From the NCBI GenBank assembly GCA_016709845.1, contig JADJMA010000014.1, positions 1-64,000 of the forward strand: a stretch of 64,000 nucleotides of DNA. Reading direction: 5' to 3'. Numbering within the stretch: position 1 is the stretch's first letter; each line of letters starts with the position of its first letter. The notes beneath the pieces were generated by a model. It searched no databases. It saw only the letters and a list, made by a program, of their open reading frames with translations, and had not been told where the DNA came from. This DNA comes from Flammeovirgaceae bacterium (GTDB lineage Bacteria; Bacteroidota; Bacteroidia; Cytophagales; Cyclobacteriaceae). Shown here piece after piece: positions 1 to 10,049 of this stretch. A program made the translations under genes and the position numbers.

Positions 1-2282
1 ATTACAAAAGCAATCAAAATAAGTTGCGTATATCCTCTTGAGATTAAAGTAAGAATATCAAAACACAGAAGCGCCAGACACTTTCCGGAATTCCAATTTC
101 CTTAGTGCGTTGCTCAGTGCATAAACAATCATTCCTAATAAGCCCAAACAGGCAATTAAATTGCTAATGATGCCATAACCGAAAGTACGCTTCCAAATTG
201 TTGTTGGGCTTTGAATGTTTCGGCAAAAGCCTGATCAACAAATTCATATTGAAAAGGATAATCGCCAGCCTGCGATTTCCATAAAGTGGTTAGCTCACTC
301 ACCAAAGTCTCCCAACCCTGAAGTCCTTTTGCTTCAACGCGTAAGGCAATGAATTGATTTTCACCAATGCCAAATACATTTTTACCTTTAATATGAAAGA
401 TAGCCATGGGTTCAATCGGGCTTTGCAGCGACCAGTAATTAAAATCCTGCATGATGCCTACAACTTCATATTTAATATCACCATCAGGAGTTGTGATAAA
501 TTTTCCAATGGCTGACTCATTCATATCCCATCCAATTTTTCGGATGGCCGCTTCATTTAAAATCACCCGGTCTTCATCGCCCGGAATATCCTTAGAGAAA
601 TTTCTTCCAAACTTTATTCCGATCTCAAGCGTGGGAATAAAATTTTCATCGGCAGTAGTAAAGTTGAGTGGGAAGGTCTCTTTGTTCATGCCATCGGCAC
701 TAAATTTATCGCCACCATAAATAGTGGGCGGGAGTGAGGTACACCAAGAGGCCTTTGAAACTCCAGGTATAGTTAGTGTAGCATTCAAAAGGCTTTCACC
801 ATTTTTTAAACTCTGCACATCCTTAATTACCAGCAAGTTTTCCTTATTAAAGCCAAGATCTCTATTGGAAACGTAATTGAGTTGTTGATAGACAATTGCC
901 GTGCAAATTATAAGTATTATGGATGCACTAAATTGAAATACCACCAAGCCATTGCGAAAGGTTGCACCCTCTTTGCCTGTTTTTAATTTTCCTTTAATTG
1001 CCTGCACAGGATTAAAGCCGCTTAAAAAGAATGCGGGGTAGCTGCATGATAGTGAGGCCATAATCAGCATAAGGCTTGGCAAAGCAATCAGAAGTTCACT
1101 ATTAGAAAATAAATTAAACGTAAGCGATTTACCTGTGATGAAGTTGAAGCCTGGTAAAAGTATTTGTGTGAGGCATACTGCAAAGAGCAAGGCAATAAGG
1201 CAAAAGGCTAACGCCTCCATAAAATAATTTATACTCAATTCCTTTTTACCTAAACCAAGAATCTTGCGGATGCTTGCTTCTTTGATCCTCTTAGTAAACT
1301 GCGCGGTCGATAAATTCATAAAGTTTACGCACGAAAGCAAAATGATAAATAGGGCGGCACCCATAAAAGCATAAACAATTTTCTTATTTCCAGATTCATT
1401 CAGCCGATTGTATACAGTGATTTCAGGCAAATGAATTTCGGTAAGCGGCTGAAGAAAGAGTTCCATTTTTTCCTGATTTTACGTACTCATCATACGATAC
1501 ATTCACAACCCGTTGCAGGGTTTCTTCAGCATATTTTTGGAACCGTTGCCAGTTTGGTTCGGGTGTTCTCAATATCTGTTCCTTCTTTTAAAAGTATATA
1601 CGTTTCCAGTTGGGTCCAGATCCCAACTCCAATAAGTCCTTTATCTGCAGGAAACTGTTCATAGAAAGAAGCATCAAATTCGATATAGGAATTTTCAGGA
1701 AGATCAGCAGCAACTCCAGTTACTTCATACGTTTGTTGATCTTCTTTTACCCAGGCGCACTAAGTTTTGCCAAGTGGTTTTTCATTGCCGAAATATTTTT
1801 AGCGGTTGCTTCAGTAAGAACAATGCTATTCGCTTGTTGCAAGGCAGTTAAAGAATTGCCAGCCAATAAAGGGAAGTTGAACAGCTGAAAAAAATTCGAA
1901 TCTCCTGCAAGGACCTTGTCTTCTTCAAAATAAATAATATCTCCTTTGGGGTTGGTAGGAGGAGATCATAAAATTGCCGGGCGTAAAAATACTGGTGAGT
2001 TTTTCGACTTCGGGTAACTCTTCGCTTAGCGCAGTAGCTACACCAGGCCCGGTAAGAAACAAATTGAGCATCGTCAGCTTCGCCCCAAATGAAAGTTTGG
2101 TTAACACGATATATCCGATCGGCATTTGCATGAAAACGATCGTAGCTAAATTCCTGAGCTACATATAAATAAATTAGCACCGTGCTGGCAATGCTTACCG
2201 TAAGGCCCAGCAAATTGATGATGGAAAAAAGTCTTTGGCTTTTAAGATTTCTTATGAAAAGAACAAAGTAGTTTTTATCCAT
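1..2282 (-). CDS. FtsX/MacB-type ABC transporter permease, frameshifted, 3' end off the left edge
   Basis: Large inner-membrane permease of the MacB/FtsX type common in Bacteroidota. It probably works in efflux or lipoprotein/macrolide-type export with a separate ATPase. The N-terminus (minus strand from 2282) has a cytoplasmic stretch and a first membrane helix around residues 18-42, then a periplasmic MacB_PCD-like part. The remainder lies in another frame from about 1466, with FtsX helices and 'QFSASIILIICTAIVYQQL'. After the stop at 156, the typical FtsX tail (KEIGIRKVxGAS, then DILTLISRGY) continues across two more frames to base 1. At least four frame changes lie near 60-160, 1470-1750 and 1950-2130. 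They could mean a pseudogene, but the widespread single-base breaks elsewhere favour sequence error. No ATPase gene is adjacent. Confidence 0.75.
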
Positions 2283-2428
2283 ATCCTTTTAGTTTACACA
2301 ATTTCAATAGCCAAAGCAGATACCAAAAAATAAACCCTATTTTAGACAATAAAGCACCATTAAGATTTTATTCTGTTCGATTGCATGAATTGATGTCCGA
2401 TAGCGGTCGTTTTTGGTTTTGATAAGTT

Positions 2429-3580
2429 ATGAGTTTAGAGGCTGAAGTTCGTACCCATTTTATTAAAAGATATAATAAAGAGCCCTTGCTGGTTACCGCA
2501 CCAGGGCGCATTAATCTAATTGGTGAACATACCGATTACAACGAGGGTTTTGTAATGCCCGCTGCGGTTGACCGAGAGATTATTTTTGCGGTAGCCTCTA
2601 ACGGTACCGACCAGTTTAACTTTTATTCAATTGATTTTAACGAAACCTTTTCATTTCGGCCCAATGAGTTGAAAGCCGGTGGTCAGTGGTACAATTATCT
2701 GATGGGTGTTGTCAATGGATTTTTGCAACGGGGCTTACAACTAAGCGGAGTAGATTGTGTGTTTGGCGGTAATATACCTACCGGTGCGGGTATGTCTTCC
2801 TCGGCTGCCCTATGTTCAGGGTTTGGATTTGCGTTGAATGAAGTCTTTGAAAGCAATTTATCGCGATTAGACCTGGCGCGAATTGGCCAACAGGCCGAAC
2901 ATGAATTTGCCGGAGTGCGCTGTGGTATTATGGATCAGTATGCGAGTTTATTTGGGCAAAAAGATTCTGCACTTTTATTGGATTGTCGCAGTCTTACCCA
3001 TGAATATGTTCCGGTAAATTTTCGGGCAGTACAAATACTGTTAATTGATACCAAAGTAAAACATGCGTTGGCATCGTCTGCATACAACGATCGAAGAGCC
3101 GCTTGCGAAGAAGGAGTTGCGGCTCTTCATAAAAGAAATCCTACTATTAATTCCTTAAGGGATGTGAGTATTGATATTCTGGGGATACTCCAGCAACTTG
3201 TGTCTGCAGATGTTTTCACAAAATGTAAGTTTGTGGTGGAGGAAATAGACCGGACTCAGCAGGCAGCCACTTATTTAAAATCAAATAGAGTAAGAGAGTT
3301 TGGTAAACTAATGTTTGAAACGCACTGGGGTTTAAGTCACGCCTATGAAGTGAGTTGCCGGGAGTCAGATTTTCTTGTTACGTTGGCCGAAGAGGTTCCT
3401 GAAGAGGTATTTGGGGCGCGACAAATGGGTGGAGGCTTCGGTGGGTGCATCATTCACCTGATCAGAAATGAAGCTGTTGAAAAATATTCTCTGAAAGTCC
3501 GTGAGAAATATGTTGCTACTTTCAAAAAAGAACCTGACTTTTATTCGGTTGCTCTAAACGAAGGTGTTCATTTGAATTAA
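2429..3580 (+). CDS. galK: Galactokinase
   Basis: Phosphorylates alpha-D-galactose to galactose-1-phosphate with ATP, the first committed Leloir step, in the cytoplasm. At 383 aa it matches the family length. The galactokinase signature GRINLIGEHTDYNEG lies near residues 26-40, the GHMP ATP-binding loop PTGAGMSSSAAL near 115-126, and the C-terminal GHMP motif QMGGGFGGC near 331-339. The ATG is the only early Met consistent with the full N-terminal domain. A Na+/sugar symporter follows 54 bp downstream on the same strand, which suggests a galactose uptake and phosphorylation operon ending at the terminator near 5346. The reading frame is intact. Confidence 0.96.
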   Translation: MSLEAEVRTHFIKRYNKEPLLVTAPGRINLIGEHTDYNEGFVMPAAVDREIIFAVASNGTDQFNFYSIDFNETFSFRPNELKAGGQWYNYLMGVVNGFLQRGLQLSGVDCVFGGNIPTGAGMSSSAALCSGFGFALNEVFESNLSRLDLARIGQQAEHEFAGVRCGIMDQYASLFGQKDSALLLDCRSLTHEYVPVNFRAVQILLIDTKVKHALASSAYNDRRAACEEGVAALHKRNPTINSLRDVSIDILGILQQLVSADVFTKCKFVVEEIDRTQQAATYLKSNRVREFGKLMFETHWGLSHAYEVSCRESDFLVTLAEEVPEEVFGARQMGGGFGGCIIHLIRNEAVEKYSLKVREKYVATFKKEPDFYSVALNEGVHLN

Positions 3581-3634
3581 CTCTGTTGCGAGCGAGTAAG
3601 AAATAAGTTTTTCGCTACCTAAACAAAACACTAC

Positions 3635-5317
3635 ATGGGGTTATCTGGATTTGATATCGTTGTATTTGTCGGCTATTGCGCCTTAATTCTGGGCATTGGC
3701 CTCTGGGTTTCGCGCGATAAAGAGGGTCATCAAAAAATGCGGAAGATTATTTTCTGGCAAGTAAATCATTACCCTGGTGGGCGATTGGCGCCTCGTTAAT
3801 TGCCGCCAACATCTCAGCTGAACAGTTTATTGGCATGTCCGGGTCAGGTTTCGCTATCGGGCTTGCTATTGCCAGTTACGAATGGATGGCTGCCGTTACC
3901 CTGTTGGTGGTGGGCAAGTTCTTCCTTCCCATATTTATCAATAAAGGCATTTACACCATTCCCGAGTTTGTGGAAAAACGATTCAGCACTAACCTAAAAA
4001 CCATTTTGGCGGTGTTCTGGATTGCGCTTTTCGTGTTCGTTAATCTTACCACCGTACTGTATTTAGGTGCGCGTGCTATGGATACGGTTATTGGCACCGG
4101 GGACGGCAGTCTGATGATGTATAGCATTCTGGCACTTGGTCTTTTTGCAGCCGCTTATTCGCTTTGGGGGGGCTTTCAGCCGTTGCCTGGACGGATGTTG
4201 TGCAGGTTGTTTTACTTGTGATCGGTGGATTGGTTACCACCTTCATTACGTTAGAGAAGGTTTCACCAACTGGTGGGATCCTTGATGGGTTTGTTCATGT
4301 TTTCAATACTGTGCCTGGTAAGTTTTCGATGATCTTAGAGAAAGGAGAAATCATTACTCCCAGTGGCGAAGATGCCTGGTGGTCTTTACCGGGATTATCG
4401 GTTCTTGTTGGTGGTATGTGGATTGCCAATGTTTATTATTGGGGTTTTAATCAATACATTATACAAAGAACGCTGGCAGCTAAAAGTTTAGAAGAATCGC
4501 AAAAGGGGATTGTATTTGCCGCGGCTTTAAAAATGATTATCCCACTTATTGTCGTTGTGCCGGGAATCATTGCCTTTGTTATGAATGCCGATGCTTCGGG
4601 TCAACTGACTCCCCAAACTTTGGATCCAAGTTTTATTAATAAATCAGGGGGATTATTAATGACAACGCTTTCCCCTGGTTGGTGCGTAGTTTTATTCCAA
4701 CAGGATTAAAAGGTTTGGTATTGGCAGCATTGGCAGCAGCTATTGTGTCTTCTCTTGCATCCATGCTAAACTCAACCTCTACCATTTTTACCATGGATAT
4801 CTTCAGACCCTACATCAACAAAAATGCGTCTGATAAATTGACGGTTAATGTGGGTCGTATTAGTGGTGCAGTTGCCTTGGTAATTGCGATGTTGATTGCA
4901 CCCTTGCTTGGAAACTTAGGGCAGGCCTTTATTTTCATTCAGGAATATACAGGCGTAGTGAGCCCGGGCATTCTGGCTGTGTTCCTCACCGGCTTATTTT
5001 GGAAACGGGCTACAAACAATGCCGCCATTTGGGGAGTTATTCTTTCAATCCCTATAGCCTTATATTTTAAAGTGGCTTCTAACGGTTGGTCGGACTCATC
5101 GTTCTTTGTGAACATTCCTTTCATGGATCAAATGTTTATCACCGCGCTGCTTTCTATTGCGATCATCCTCTTCATTAGCTACCTCTAAGGCAAAGGAAAA
5201 GTAAATGAGAAAGGGATAAATCTCACGTCTGAATTATTTAAAACCAGTCCGACATTTAATATTGGCGCAACGGTTATTCTTATTATCTGTGCTATACTTT
5301 ATGCCATTTTCTGGTAA
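3635..5317 (+). CDS. Sodium/sugar (SSS/SLC5) symporter, frameshifted
   Basis: Inner-membrane Na+-coupled solute symporter, probably for galactose or glucose given its place behind galK. Translation from ATG 3635 gives MGLSGFDIVVFVGYCALILG, then the conserved SSS stretches SLIAANISAEQFIGMSGSG, YSLWGG/LSAVAWTDVVQVV and STIFTMDIFRPYIN, with about 14 hydrophobic segments. The frame changes near 3738, 4170 (inside a run of Gs) and 4675. An in-frame TAA at 5186-5188 is followed by 42 further in-frame codons ending in a hydrophobic ILIICAILYAIFW tail at 5317. That tail matches a final membrane helix, so the stop is probably a substitution. Substrate is inferred from context only. Confidence 0.85.
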
Positions 5318-5345
5318 ACGTTATTAAAATTTACTTTACAAGTAT

Positions 5346-5378
5346 AAGCCCCGTTCATCGGGGCTTTATTTATTTTTG
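5346..5378 (+). terminator. Intrinsic terminator after galK-symporter operon
   Basis: An 8-bp perfect stem, AAGCCCCG (5346-5353) with CGGGGCTT (5359-5366), around a TTCAT loop is followed by a T-rich tail to 5378. It ends the symporter transcript 29 bp after its stop. The next gene starts only 3 bp beyond the T-tract, so the terminator separates the two units. Confidence 0.85.
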
Positions 5379-5381
5379 TGT

Positions 5382-6344
5382 ATGAATCGAATTGATCGAC
5401 TGACAGCTATTCTGATCCATTTACAAACCAAACGCGTGGTAAAGGCAGAGGAAATAGCTGATCGGTTCGGTATGAGTTTGCGCACTGTATATCGCGATGT
5501 AAAAGCGCTGATGGAAGCCGGAGTGCCTATTGGTTCGGAGGCAGGTAAAGGATATTTTATTGTTGATGGATTTCACCTACCTCCGGTTATGTTTACGCAA
5601 GATGAGGCGAACTCTATGTTACTTGCCGGTAAACTAGTGGAGAAAATTGCTGACAAATCCGTAAGGGCAGCATTCGATTCGGCTTTATACAAAATCAAAT
5701 CGGTATTGAATGAGGATGATAAGGACAACTTAGAAACACTCGACTCAAACATTCAAATACATTTTCGCGGTCGCGCAACCACAGAAGATCAGTTTCCCGA
5801 TCATTTTATGACGGAGATACAGCGGGCTTTAGCTAAGAAGCAGATTCTTAAAATTGATTATTGCAATGCCAGTGGTGAGGTGACCCAACGATTGGTGGAG
5901 CCTGCAGGCATTTTCTATTACAGCCTTGCCTGGCATTTGATTGGTTGGTGTCAGTTGCGAAATGGGTACCGAGACTTTCGATCAGACAGAATTAAAAATC
6001 TTGTAAATACAGGCGAAGTATTTAAAAAACGCAGTGATGTTTCATTGAAGGAATATCTTCAGGCAATGTTTGTTTCGAATCAAAACCTGGTGCAAGCCGT
6101 GGTGGTGTTTGATAAAAAGGTACTGAAGTACAGACCACTAAACTCCACGACTACTCAAAATGATTTAGGTGATCGCATTAAGGCCGAGTTTATGATGGAC
6201 AGTATTGACTTTATGGCGCGTTGGCTGTTAATGTATGGAAAGGGCGCTGAGATAATTTCTCCAGATCACTTGCGGGAACGAGTAGCTGAATTTTCTGAAG
6301 AACTTTACCGACATCATTCAGTAAATAGCGTAACCCAATCGTAA
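5382..6344 (+). CDS. YafY-type HTH/WYL-domain transcriptional regulator
   Basis: DNA-binding regulator of the DeoR-like HTH_11 plus WYL class. The winged HTH covers residues 1-60 (RIDRLTAILIHLQTKRVV, then MSLRTVYRDVKALMEAGVPI). A WYL-like sensor domain with KKQILKIDYCN and the AWHLIGWCQLRNGYRDFRSDRI segment covers roughly 140-215. At 320 aa it is a normal length. ATG 5382 is preferred over an upstream in-frame TTG at 5376, which falls in the terminator T-tract. It precedes the GyrI-like operon on the same strand, and two GACA-N6-TGTC repeats lie between them, so it is a good candidate regulator of that operon. The ligand is unknown. Confidence 0.9.
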   Translation: MNRIDRLTAILIHLQTKRVVKAEEIADRFGMSLRTVYRDVKALMEAGVPIGSEAGKGYFIVDGFHLPPVMFTQDEANSMLLAGKLVEKIADKSVRAAFDSALYKIKSVLNEDDKDNLETLDSNIQIHFRGRATTEDQFPDHFMTEIQRALAKKQILKIDYCNASGEVTQRLVEPAGIFYYSLAWHLIGWCQLRNGYRDFRSDRIKNLVNTGEVFKKRSDVSLKEYLQAMFVSNQNLVQAVVVFDKKVLKYRPLNSTTTQNDLGDRIKAEFMMDSIDFMARWLLMYGKGAEIISPDHLRERVAEFSEELYRHHSVNSVTQS

Positions 6345-6378
6345 AAATTGATTTGAATGCAGGTTAGCTACCTTCTGC

Positions 6379-6446
6379 TGACATAGGGTTGTCTCCAATC
6401 AAAAGAATAATTGAAATTTCTTTTTATCTGATGACATAGGGCTGTC
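6379..6446 (+). promoter_or_regulatory. Two copies of TGACATAGGGyTGTC, candidate operators
   Basis: TGACATAGGGTTGTC at 6379-6393 and TGACATAGGGCTGTC at 6432-6446 differ at one base. Each contains the inverted repeat GACA-N6-TGTC. The copies are 53 bp apart, about five helical turns, so both faces align. They fill the only intergenic gap between the WYL regulator and the GyrI-like gene. Binding by the neighbouring regulator is inferred. Confidence 0.55.
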
Positions 6447-6483
6447 AGGCAGCTACAGTTTCTTAGTATAAAAATCACAAACT

Positions 6484-6956
6484 ATGAAGCCAAATATTGC
6501 ATCTCCTATCCTGAAGACAGTAAAACCCATCAACTTTTTGTTGTTCGAACAGAGACAACCGTCAATGAATTAAATCAGTTTATGTGGGTTGCTCCTGAAT
6601 TGTTCCGCGAAGCCATTGCCAACAACCTTACTATAACAGGCCCGGTTCACTGGCACTACTTTGATTTTTATGGAGACTTCGAAAAACCCTTCACACTTGA
6701 AATAGCGTTGCCTGTTGCAAAAGTCCTGGATGATTACGATGGTAAATTCCATTTTAAGAGAACGGAAGATTTCTCCTGTTTATCCTTGATGCATGAAGGT
6801 AATTGGTTGGAGATGCCAAAGAGTTATAAACGCTTAATGGAGTTTGCGGATGCAAAACGGTTGAAGCCTTTGGGGATTAATCGCGAGTTGTATATCAACG
6901 TGGACTTTATTCACAGTGATGCTAACAGCACCGAAATTCAAATGGGCATACAATGA
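6484..6956 (+). CDS. GyrI-like/effector-binding domain protein, frameshifted near the N-terminus
   Basis: Stand-alone GyrI-like (AraC effector-binding) domain of about 157 aa, a fold that binds small amphipathic molecules or acts as a stress protein. Recognisable segments are ITGPVHWHYFDFYGDF, PFTLEIALPV, FHFKRTEDFSCLSLMHEG and the C-terminal REVYINVDF-like RELYINVDF followed by TEIQMGI. The first 20 codons from ATG 6484 (MKPNIASPILKTVKPINFLLF) are in one frame, then one base is missing near 6545 and the rest continues in the frame of 6582. The stop overlaps the next ATG (ATGA). It likely responds to the same signal as the WYL regulator upstream. Confidence 0.75.
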
Positions 6957-7054
6957 CAATAAACAGGAGAATTATTTTACTAGCCGGAATAGCGACAGCT
7001 ATTCTTGTGGTACTTATTGCATCCTCAGGTCATACTCAATTATTTACACAATGA
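6953..7054 (+). CDS. 33-residue single-pass membrane peptide
   Basis: A short frame starting in the ATGA overlap with the GyrI-like stop and itself ending in an ATGA overlap with the next gene. It encodes 33 aa: two arginines, then a hydrophobic helix IILLAGIATAILVVLIAS and a short polar tail. The double ATGA coupling argues for real translation, because it links three consecutive frames. No family is recognised. It could be a membrane stress peptide or merely a translational relay. Confidence 0.5.
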   Translation: MTINRRIILLAGIATAILVVLIASSGHTQLFTQ

Positions 7055-7269
7055 GCATGCAGGTTCTTGTTTTTAAGACCTCGGTGGAATCACACGAGAA
7101 TGTATCGAGACTTGCACCGATGCTTAATAAGCTGGCTGGCGATGGTAAATGGAATTTCGCTTTAGATGATTGCGATAGGATTCTACGGATTGCATCAAAG
7201 GGAGTTCGTCCTGACGAAGCGATTGGTTTACTGGGGAGCTATGGATTTCTTTGCCAGGAACTTGATTAA
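7051..7269 (+). CDS. Small HMA-like protein without metal cysteines
   Basis: A 72-aa protein starting in the ATGA overlap at 7051. The pattern MQVLVFKTSV, NVSRLAPMLNKL, WNFALDDCDRILRI and an amphipathic C-terminal helix ending GFLCQELD follows the beta-alpha-beta layout of heavy-metal-associated (HMA) domains, but the CxxC metal motif is absent. Such cysteine-less HMA-like proteins are common in Bacteroidota and have no defined role. It is the last gene of the coupled GyrI-like operon. Confidence 0.7.
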   Translation: MSMQVLVFKTSVESHENVSRLAPMLNKLAGDGKWNFALDDCDRILRIASKGVRPDEAIGLLGSYGFLCQELD

Positions 7270-7306
7270 TCAGATGGTCAAAATATGAAGTTGAAGCTCC
7301 TCTATG

Positions 7307-8121
7307 TCAGTGTGGAAATCGAAAAGTTAACGAGAAGCGAATGTCCATCATCCTAAGCGCATCGGTGTACACATTGCCTACGTGATGTTTATGGATTATT
7401 TGCGTTTGCGTATTGATAAAAGTTGCTTCCAAATCGTGCGAGCGTGAGGTTGAGCCCATATGATTTGCAGAAGGGGCATCGGTATTCATGTAATTGATTT
7501 CTCCGCCTTGCGTGTAGTAGGCGCTTAGGTTAATGAATAGAAAATCAGGCCGTGTTTTCTTAAACAAAGACGATAAATCGTAAGAAACTCCGCCACCCAA
7601 TGAATAAATCCAACTTCCATCCGTCAACAATATATCCTTTTCTACGGGCTCACAACTATCCAAATCATCAGGATCATTAATAGTTAGCAAGGTTCTAAAT
7701 CGGGAGTACCCCCCTTTTATACCGACATACGGGGTAAACATTTTGCCCTTCATTAAATTATAACGTGCAGAAAACATTCCGTTGAGGAATGAATTGGTAA
7801 CGTTAACATCCATATCCGCGGTGGTACCATCAGGAAAACTGTATTGTTGACGCGATTGATCGAAGCCATAAACGGAGTAATTCAGATCGACTCCAAGAGC
7901 AAATCGCTTATTAGGCGACAAAAATAAAAATCGGTTGTAATGCCATTCCCCTGATTGATCGTTTGTTTCATCATACCCAAGGGTGCAGCGAATGCATACC
8001 CTATGGACCAATCTTTCTTCCATTGACCGTAACCTAATTGCACAAGGGCTAAAAAGGAGAGGGTGAGTAGTGTCTTCTTCAGGCAAATAGTTTTACAATC
8101 CGGCATCAGAATTTTCACCAT
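7307..8121 (-). CDS. Outer-membrane beta-barrel protein, frameshifted
   Basis: Probable secreted and outer-membrane-inserted porin-like protein of unknown function. The N-terminal signal peptide contains LLTLSFLALVQLGYGQ, with cleavage after GYG. Alternating strand patterns follow, such as ALGVDLNYSVYGFDQ, NGMFSARYNLMKGKMFTPYVGIKGGYSRF and a terminal RFSLTFRFPH. An aromatic last residue pair is usual for barrels. The frame changes near 7915, where the signal-bearing part gives way to the main barrel. Start at 8121 (MVKILMPDC) places the signal peptide sensibly; an upstream Met at 8163 is less likely. Confidence 0.75.
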
Positions 8122-8207
8122 ACTGAAATTACAAATTATAAGTGAAAGTTTTTCGGGTGGCATAACTACCTGATTGGGTTGAGGTAAATGCGTTGTATTT
8201 TAGCGGC

Positions 8208-8778
8208 ATGCAATTAGAAGAAAAGGTGGCCGCGGTAACGCAGGTCTTTGAGGGGTTGGATCAACAGATAGCCAACTTTCAGTCCGCCACTTCGCTTCAT
8301 TGTAAAGCTGGGTGCGGCAAGTGTTGTTTCAAACCCGATATTGAGGCTACTATTCTTGAGTTTCTCCCATTTGCACTTCACTTGTATAAGCAGAAACAGG
8401 CCGAGCAATGGCTCGAAAAACTATCGCAAATCGATTCATCCATTTGTTTAATTCTTAACCCCACGCAAGCCGGGGCCGGATTATGCACAGAATACCCGCA
8501 TCGGGGTTTGATCTGCCGCTTGTTTGGGTATTCGGCACGTACCAATAAATATGGAAGCAAGGAACTTGTTACCTGTCAGGTTATAAAAACGGAACAGACT
8601 GAAGCTTACAATAAAACAGTAGAAATGATTAGCAAGGGGCTGAGGTTCCTGTGATGAATCAGTTTTACATGCAGCTACACGCCATCGATTCTGATCTCAC
8701 CAAAAACAGCATCCTATTAATGAAGCAATCCGGTGGGCGATTGAAGAGGTGCTGCAGTATTATTCGTATAGAGAGTAA
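8208..8778 (+). CDS. YkgJ-family cysteine cluster protein, frameshifted C-terminus
   Basis: Putative Fe- or Zn-binding protein of the YkgJ (CxxCxxCC) family. Cysteines occur in CKAGCGKCC near residues 33-41 and as the later C in GLICRLFGYSA, with a further C in VTCQV. After KGL the frame shifts in a GGGG run near 8640 and again in AAAAA near 8703. The reconstructed tail (EVPVMNQFYMQLHAID..., HPINEAIRWAIEEVLQYY) ends at the TAA 8776-8778 and matches the usual C-terminus. ATG 8208 is preferred to the upstream TTG at 8193. Exact function is unknown. Confidence 0.8.
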
Positions 8779-8810
8779 TTAGAGATTATAAGCTTGCCCA
8801 ATTTTATTAA

Positions 8811-8972
8811 TTAATACAGTAGGCGAGGGAAGGAGATTTGCGATTTGGACTCCTGATTGGCTTCACCCATGGTTGGCATAAAGTCCAACGCGAGCGTGGT
8901 GAGTGCTATAATTATAGCTACGGCAATGCCGGCAATCAGAATCAGGTCTTTATGGGTAAGTCTAAAGCGCAC
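8811..8972 (-). CDS. Possible small membrane protein (53 aa)
   Basis: Minus-strand frame from a GTG at 8972. Charged residues RFRLTHKD are followed by a clear membrane helix LILIAGIAVAIIIALTTLALDF and a polar tail. A stop lies just upstream of the GTG, so either the start is GTG or one indel has removed an upstream start. The remainder of the 8779-9130 gap shows no other convincing frame. Low confidence. Confidence 0.3.
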   Translation of the reverse strand: MRFRLTHKDLILIAGIAVAIIIALTTLALDFMPTMGEANQESKSQISFPRLLY

Positions 8973-9130
8973 GCTTTACTGCTTACCAAAACCAATGCCA
9001 GTAATGATTTGCGGAAATCAGCAGGATTTCGAATTTTTGATTTCTGGATTTGTTCGGTTTCGTACAAATTTTGCTGAAAATCCGTACACAAAAGGTTACA
9101 GTAGTTCGTTATTTGCATATTAACGGTCGG

Positions 9131-9157
9131 TTTGAACTTCTTTTCTTTCTAACTTTG
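9131..9157 (+). promoter_or_regulatory. Candidate promoter of the thioredoxin-fold gene
   Basis: TAACTTTG (9150-9157) matches the Bacteroidota -7 element TAnnTTTG and lies 29 bp before the ATG. A TTTG at 9131-9134 could be the -33 element, but its 15-nt spacing is shorter than the usual 19. Confidence 0.4.
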
Positions 9158-9186
9158 TTACAGTTTCAAATCTTGAATTACACAAA

Positions 9187-9774
9187 ATGAAAAAATATCT
9201 TCTTATAGCTCTACTCGCATCGTTTGGGTTGGTTCGCGCACAGGGCACCAAAACAGAGGCCACACCCATTAAATGGATGTCGTTTGAAGAGGCCGTAAAA
9301 CGATCGGAAACGGAGAAGAAGAAAATCTTTATTGATGTGTATACCGATTGGTGCGGGTGGTGTAAAGTGATGGATAAAAATACGTTTGTCGATCCGCAGA
9401 TTGTAAAACTTATCAACGAAAAATTCTATGCGGTAAAATTCGATGCTGAGCAAACGGGTGATGTGGTATTTCGAGGCACCACTTTTAAGTTCGTTCCTTA
9501 CGGGAATAAAGGAGCTCATCAACTGGCCATGGCTTTGCTGAATAACCAGATGAGTTATCCAAACTTCGTGTTCCTCGATGAAGAGTTTAGAATTATACCC
9601 ATCATTGAAGGATATACCTCGTTACCCGGCTATCGTAAGCCTGAAGAATTTCATGTGTTTGTGAGTTTTGTTGGAGGTGATTTCTACAAAAAACTTGCCT
9701 TTCAAGACTATCAGAAGGAATACAAATCACCTTATGGAAATCAGTCGGTTTCGGGTAGCCCAGGGGGCAAGTAA
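9187..9774 (+). CDS. Periplasmic thioredoxin-fold protein (DUF255-like, WCGWC)
   Basis: A 195-aa exported protein with a signal peptide (MKKYLLIALLASFGLVRAQ). The thioredoxin-like domain has FIDVYTDWCGWCKVMDKNTF at about residues 48-67; WCGWC is the redox motif. The FVFLDEEFRIIPIIEGY segment supplies the usual thioredoxin beta-strands, with a Pro before it (SYPNFVF) as the cis-Pro candidate. The likely role is thiol reduction, isomerisation or cytochrome maturation in the periplasm; the specific substrate is unknown. It is monocistronic, with its own promoter and terminator. Confidence 0.88.
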   Translation: MKKYLLIALLASFGLVRAQGTKTEATPIKWMSFEEAVKRSETEKKKIFIDVYTDWCGWCKVMDKNTFVDPQIVKLINEKFYAVKFDAEQTGDVVFRGTTFKFVPYGNKGAHQLAMALLNNQMSYPNFVFLDEEFRIIPIIEGYTSLPGYRKPEEFHVFVSFVGGDFYKKLAFQDYQKEYKSPYGNQSVSGSPGGK

Positions 9775-9790
9775 CCGAATATAAAAAGAG

Positions 9791-9827
9791 AAAGCCTCCC
9801 ACTACATCAGAGTTGGAGGCTTTTTAT
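9791..9827 (+). terminator. Intrinsic terminator
   Basis: AAAGCCTCC (9791-9799) pairs with GGAGGCTTT (9815-9823), followed by T residues. It lies 17 bp after the thioredoxin-fold gene. On the opposite strand the stem is also followed by T's, so it may serve both that gene and the convergent small gene ending at 9847. Confidence 0.85.
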
Positions 9828-9846
9828 ATTTCGAAAGAGTTTCGTT

Positions 9847-9975
9847 TTAGTCCTCCTTTTCGTTTTTGCTGGTTTTCATTTTATCAAGGAAGGCCAAAGC
9901 CGATACAAAGCCGATAATAACCGCTACAATAGTTATAAACAAGTTTGCTCCGTCACCTATATTTTGCTCAAACAT
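9847..9975 (-). CDS. 42-residue single-pass membrane protein
   Basis: Complete small frame with ATG at 9975. The sequence begins MFEQNIGDGANLF, continues with the membrane helix ITIVAVIIGFVSALAFL, and ends in a charged tail DKMKTSKNEKED. The clean layout (acidic N-terminus, one helix, lysine/glutamate tail) and its position before a bidirectional terminator support a real gene. No family is recognised. Confidence 0.6.
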   Translation of the reverse strand: MFEQNIGDGANLFITIVAVIIGFVSALAFLDKMKTSKNEKED

Positions 9976-10049
9976 AATGCTATTGATTTTAGTGAATCAA
10001 AGGTAATAGATTCTGGCTAATCACCATAAAAACGACCTTTGAAATTGAT

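Noticed and set aside
1..2282. ABC permease as a true pseudogene
   Set aside because: Breaks are of the same kind as those in essential genes, so decay cannot be concluded.
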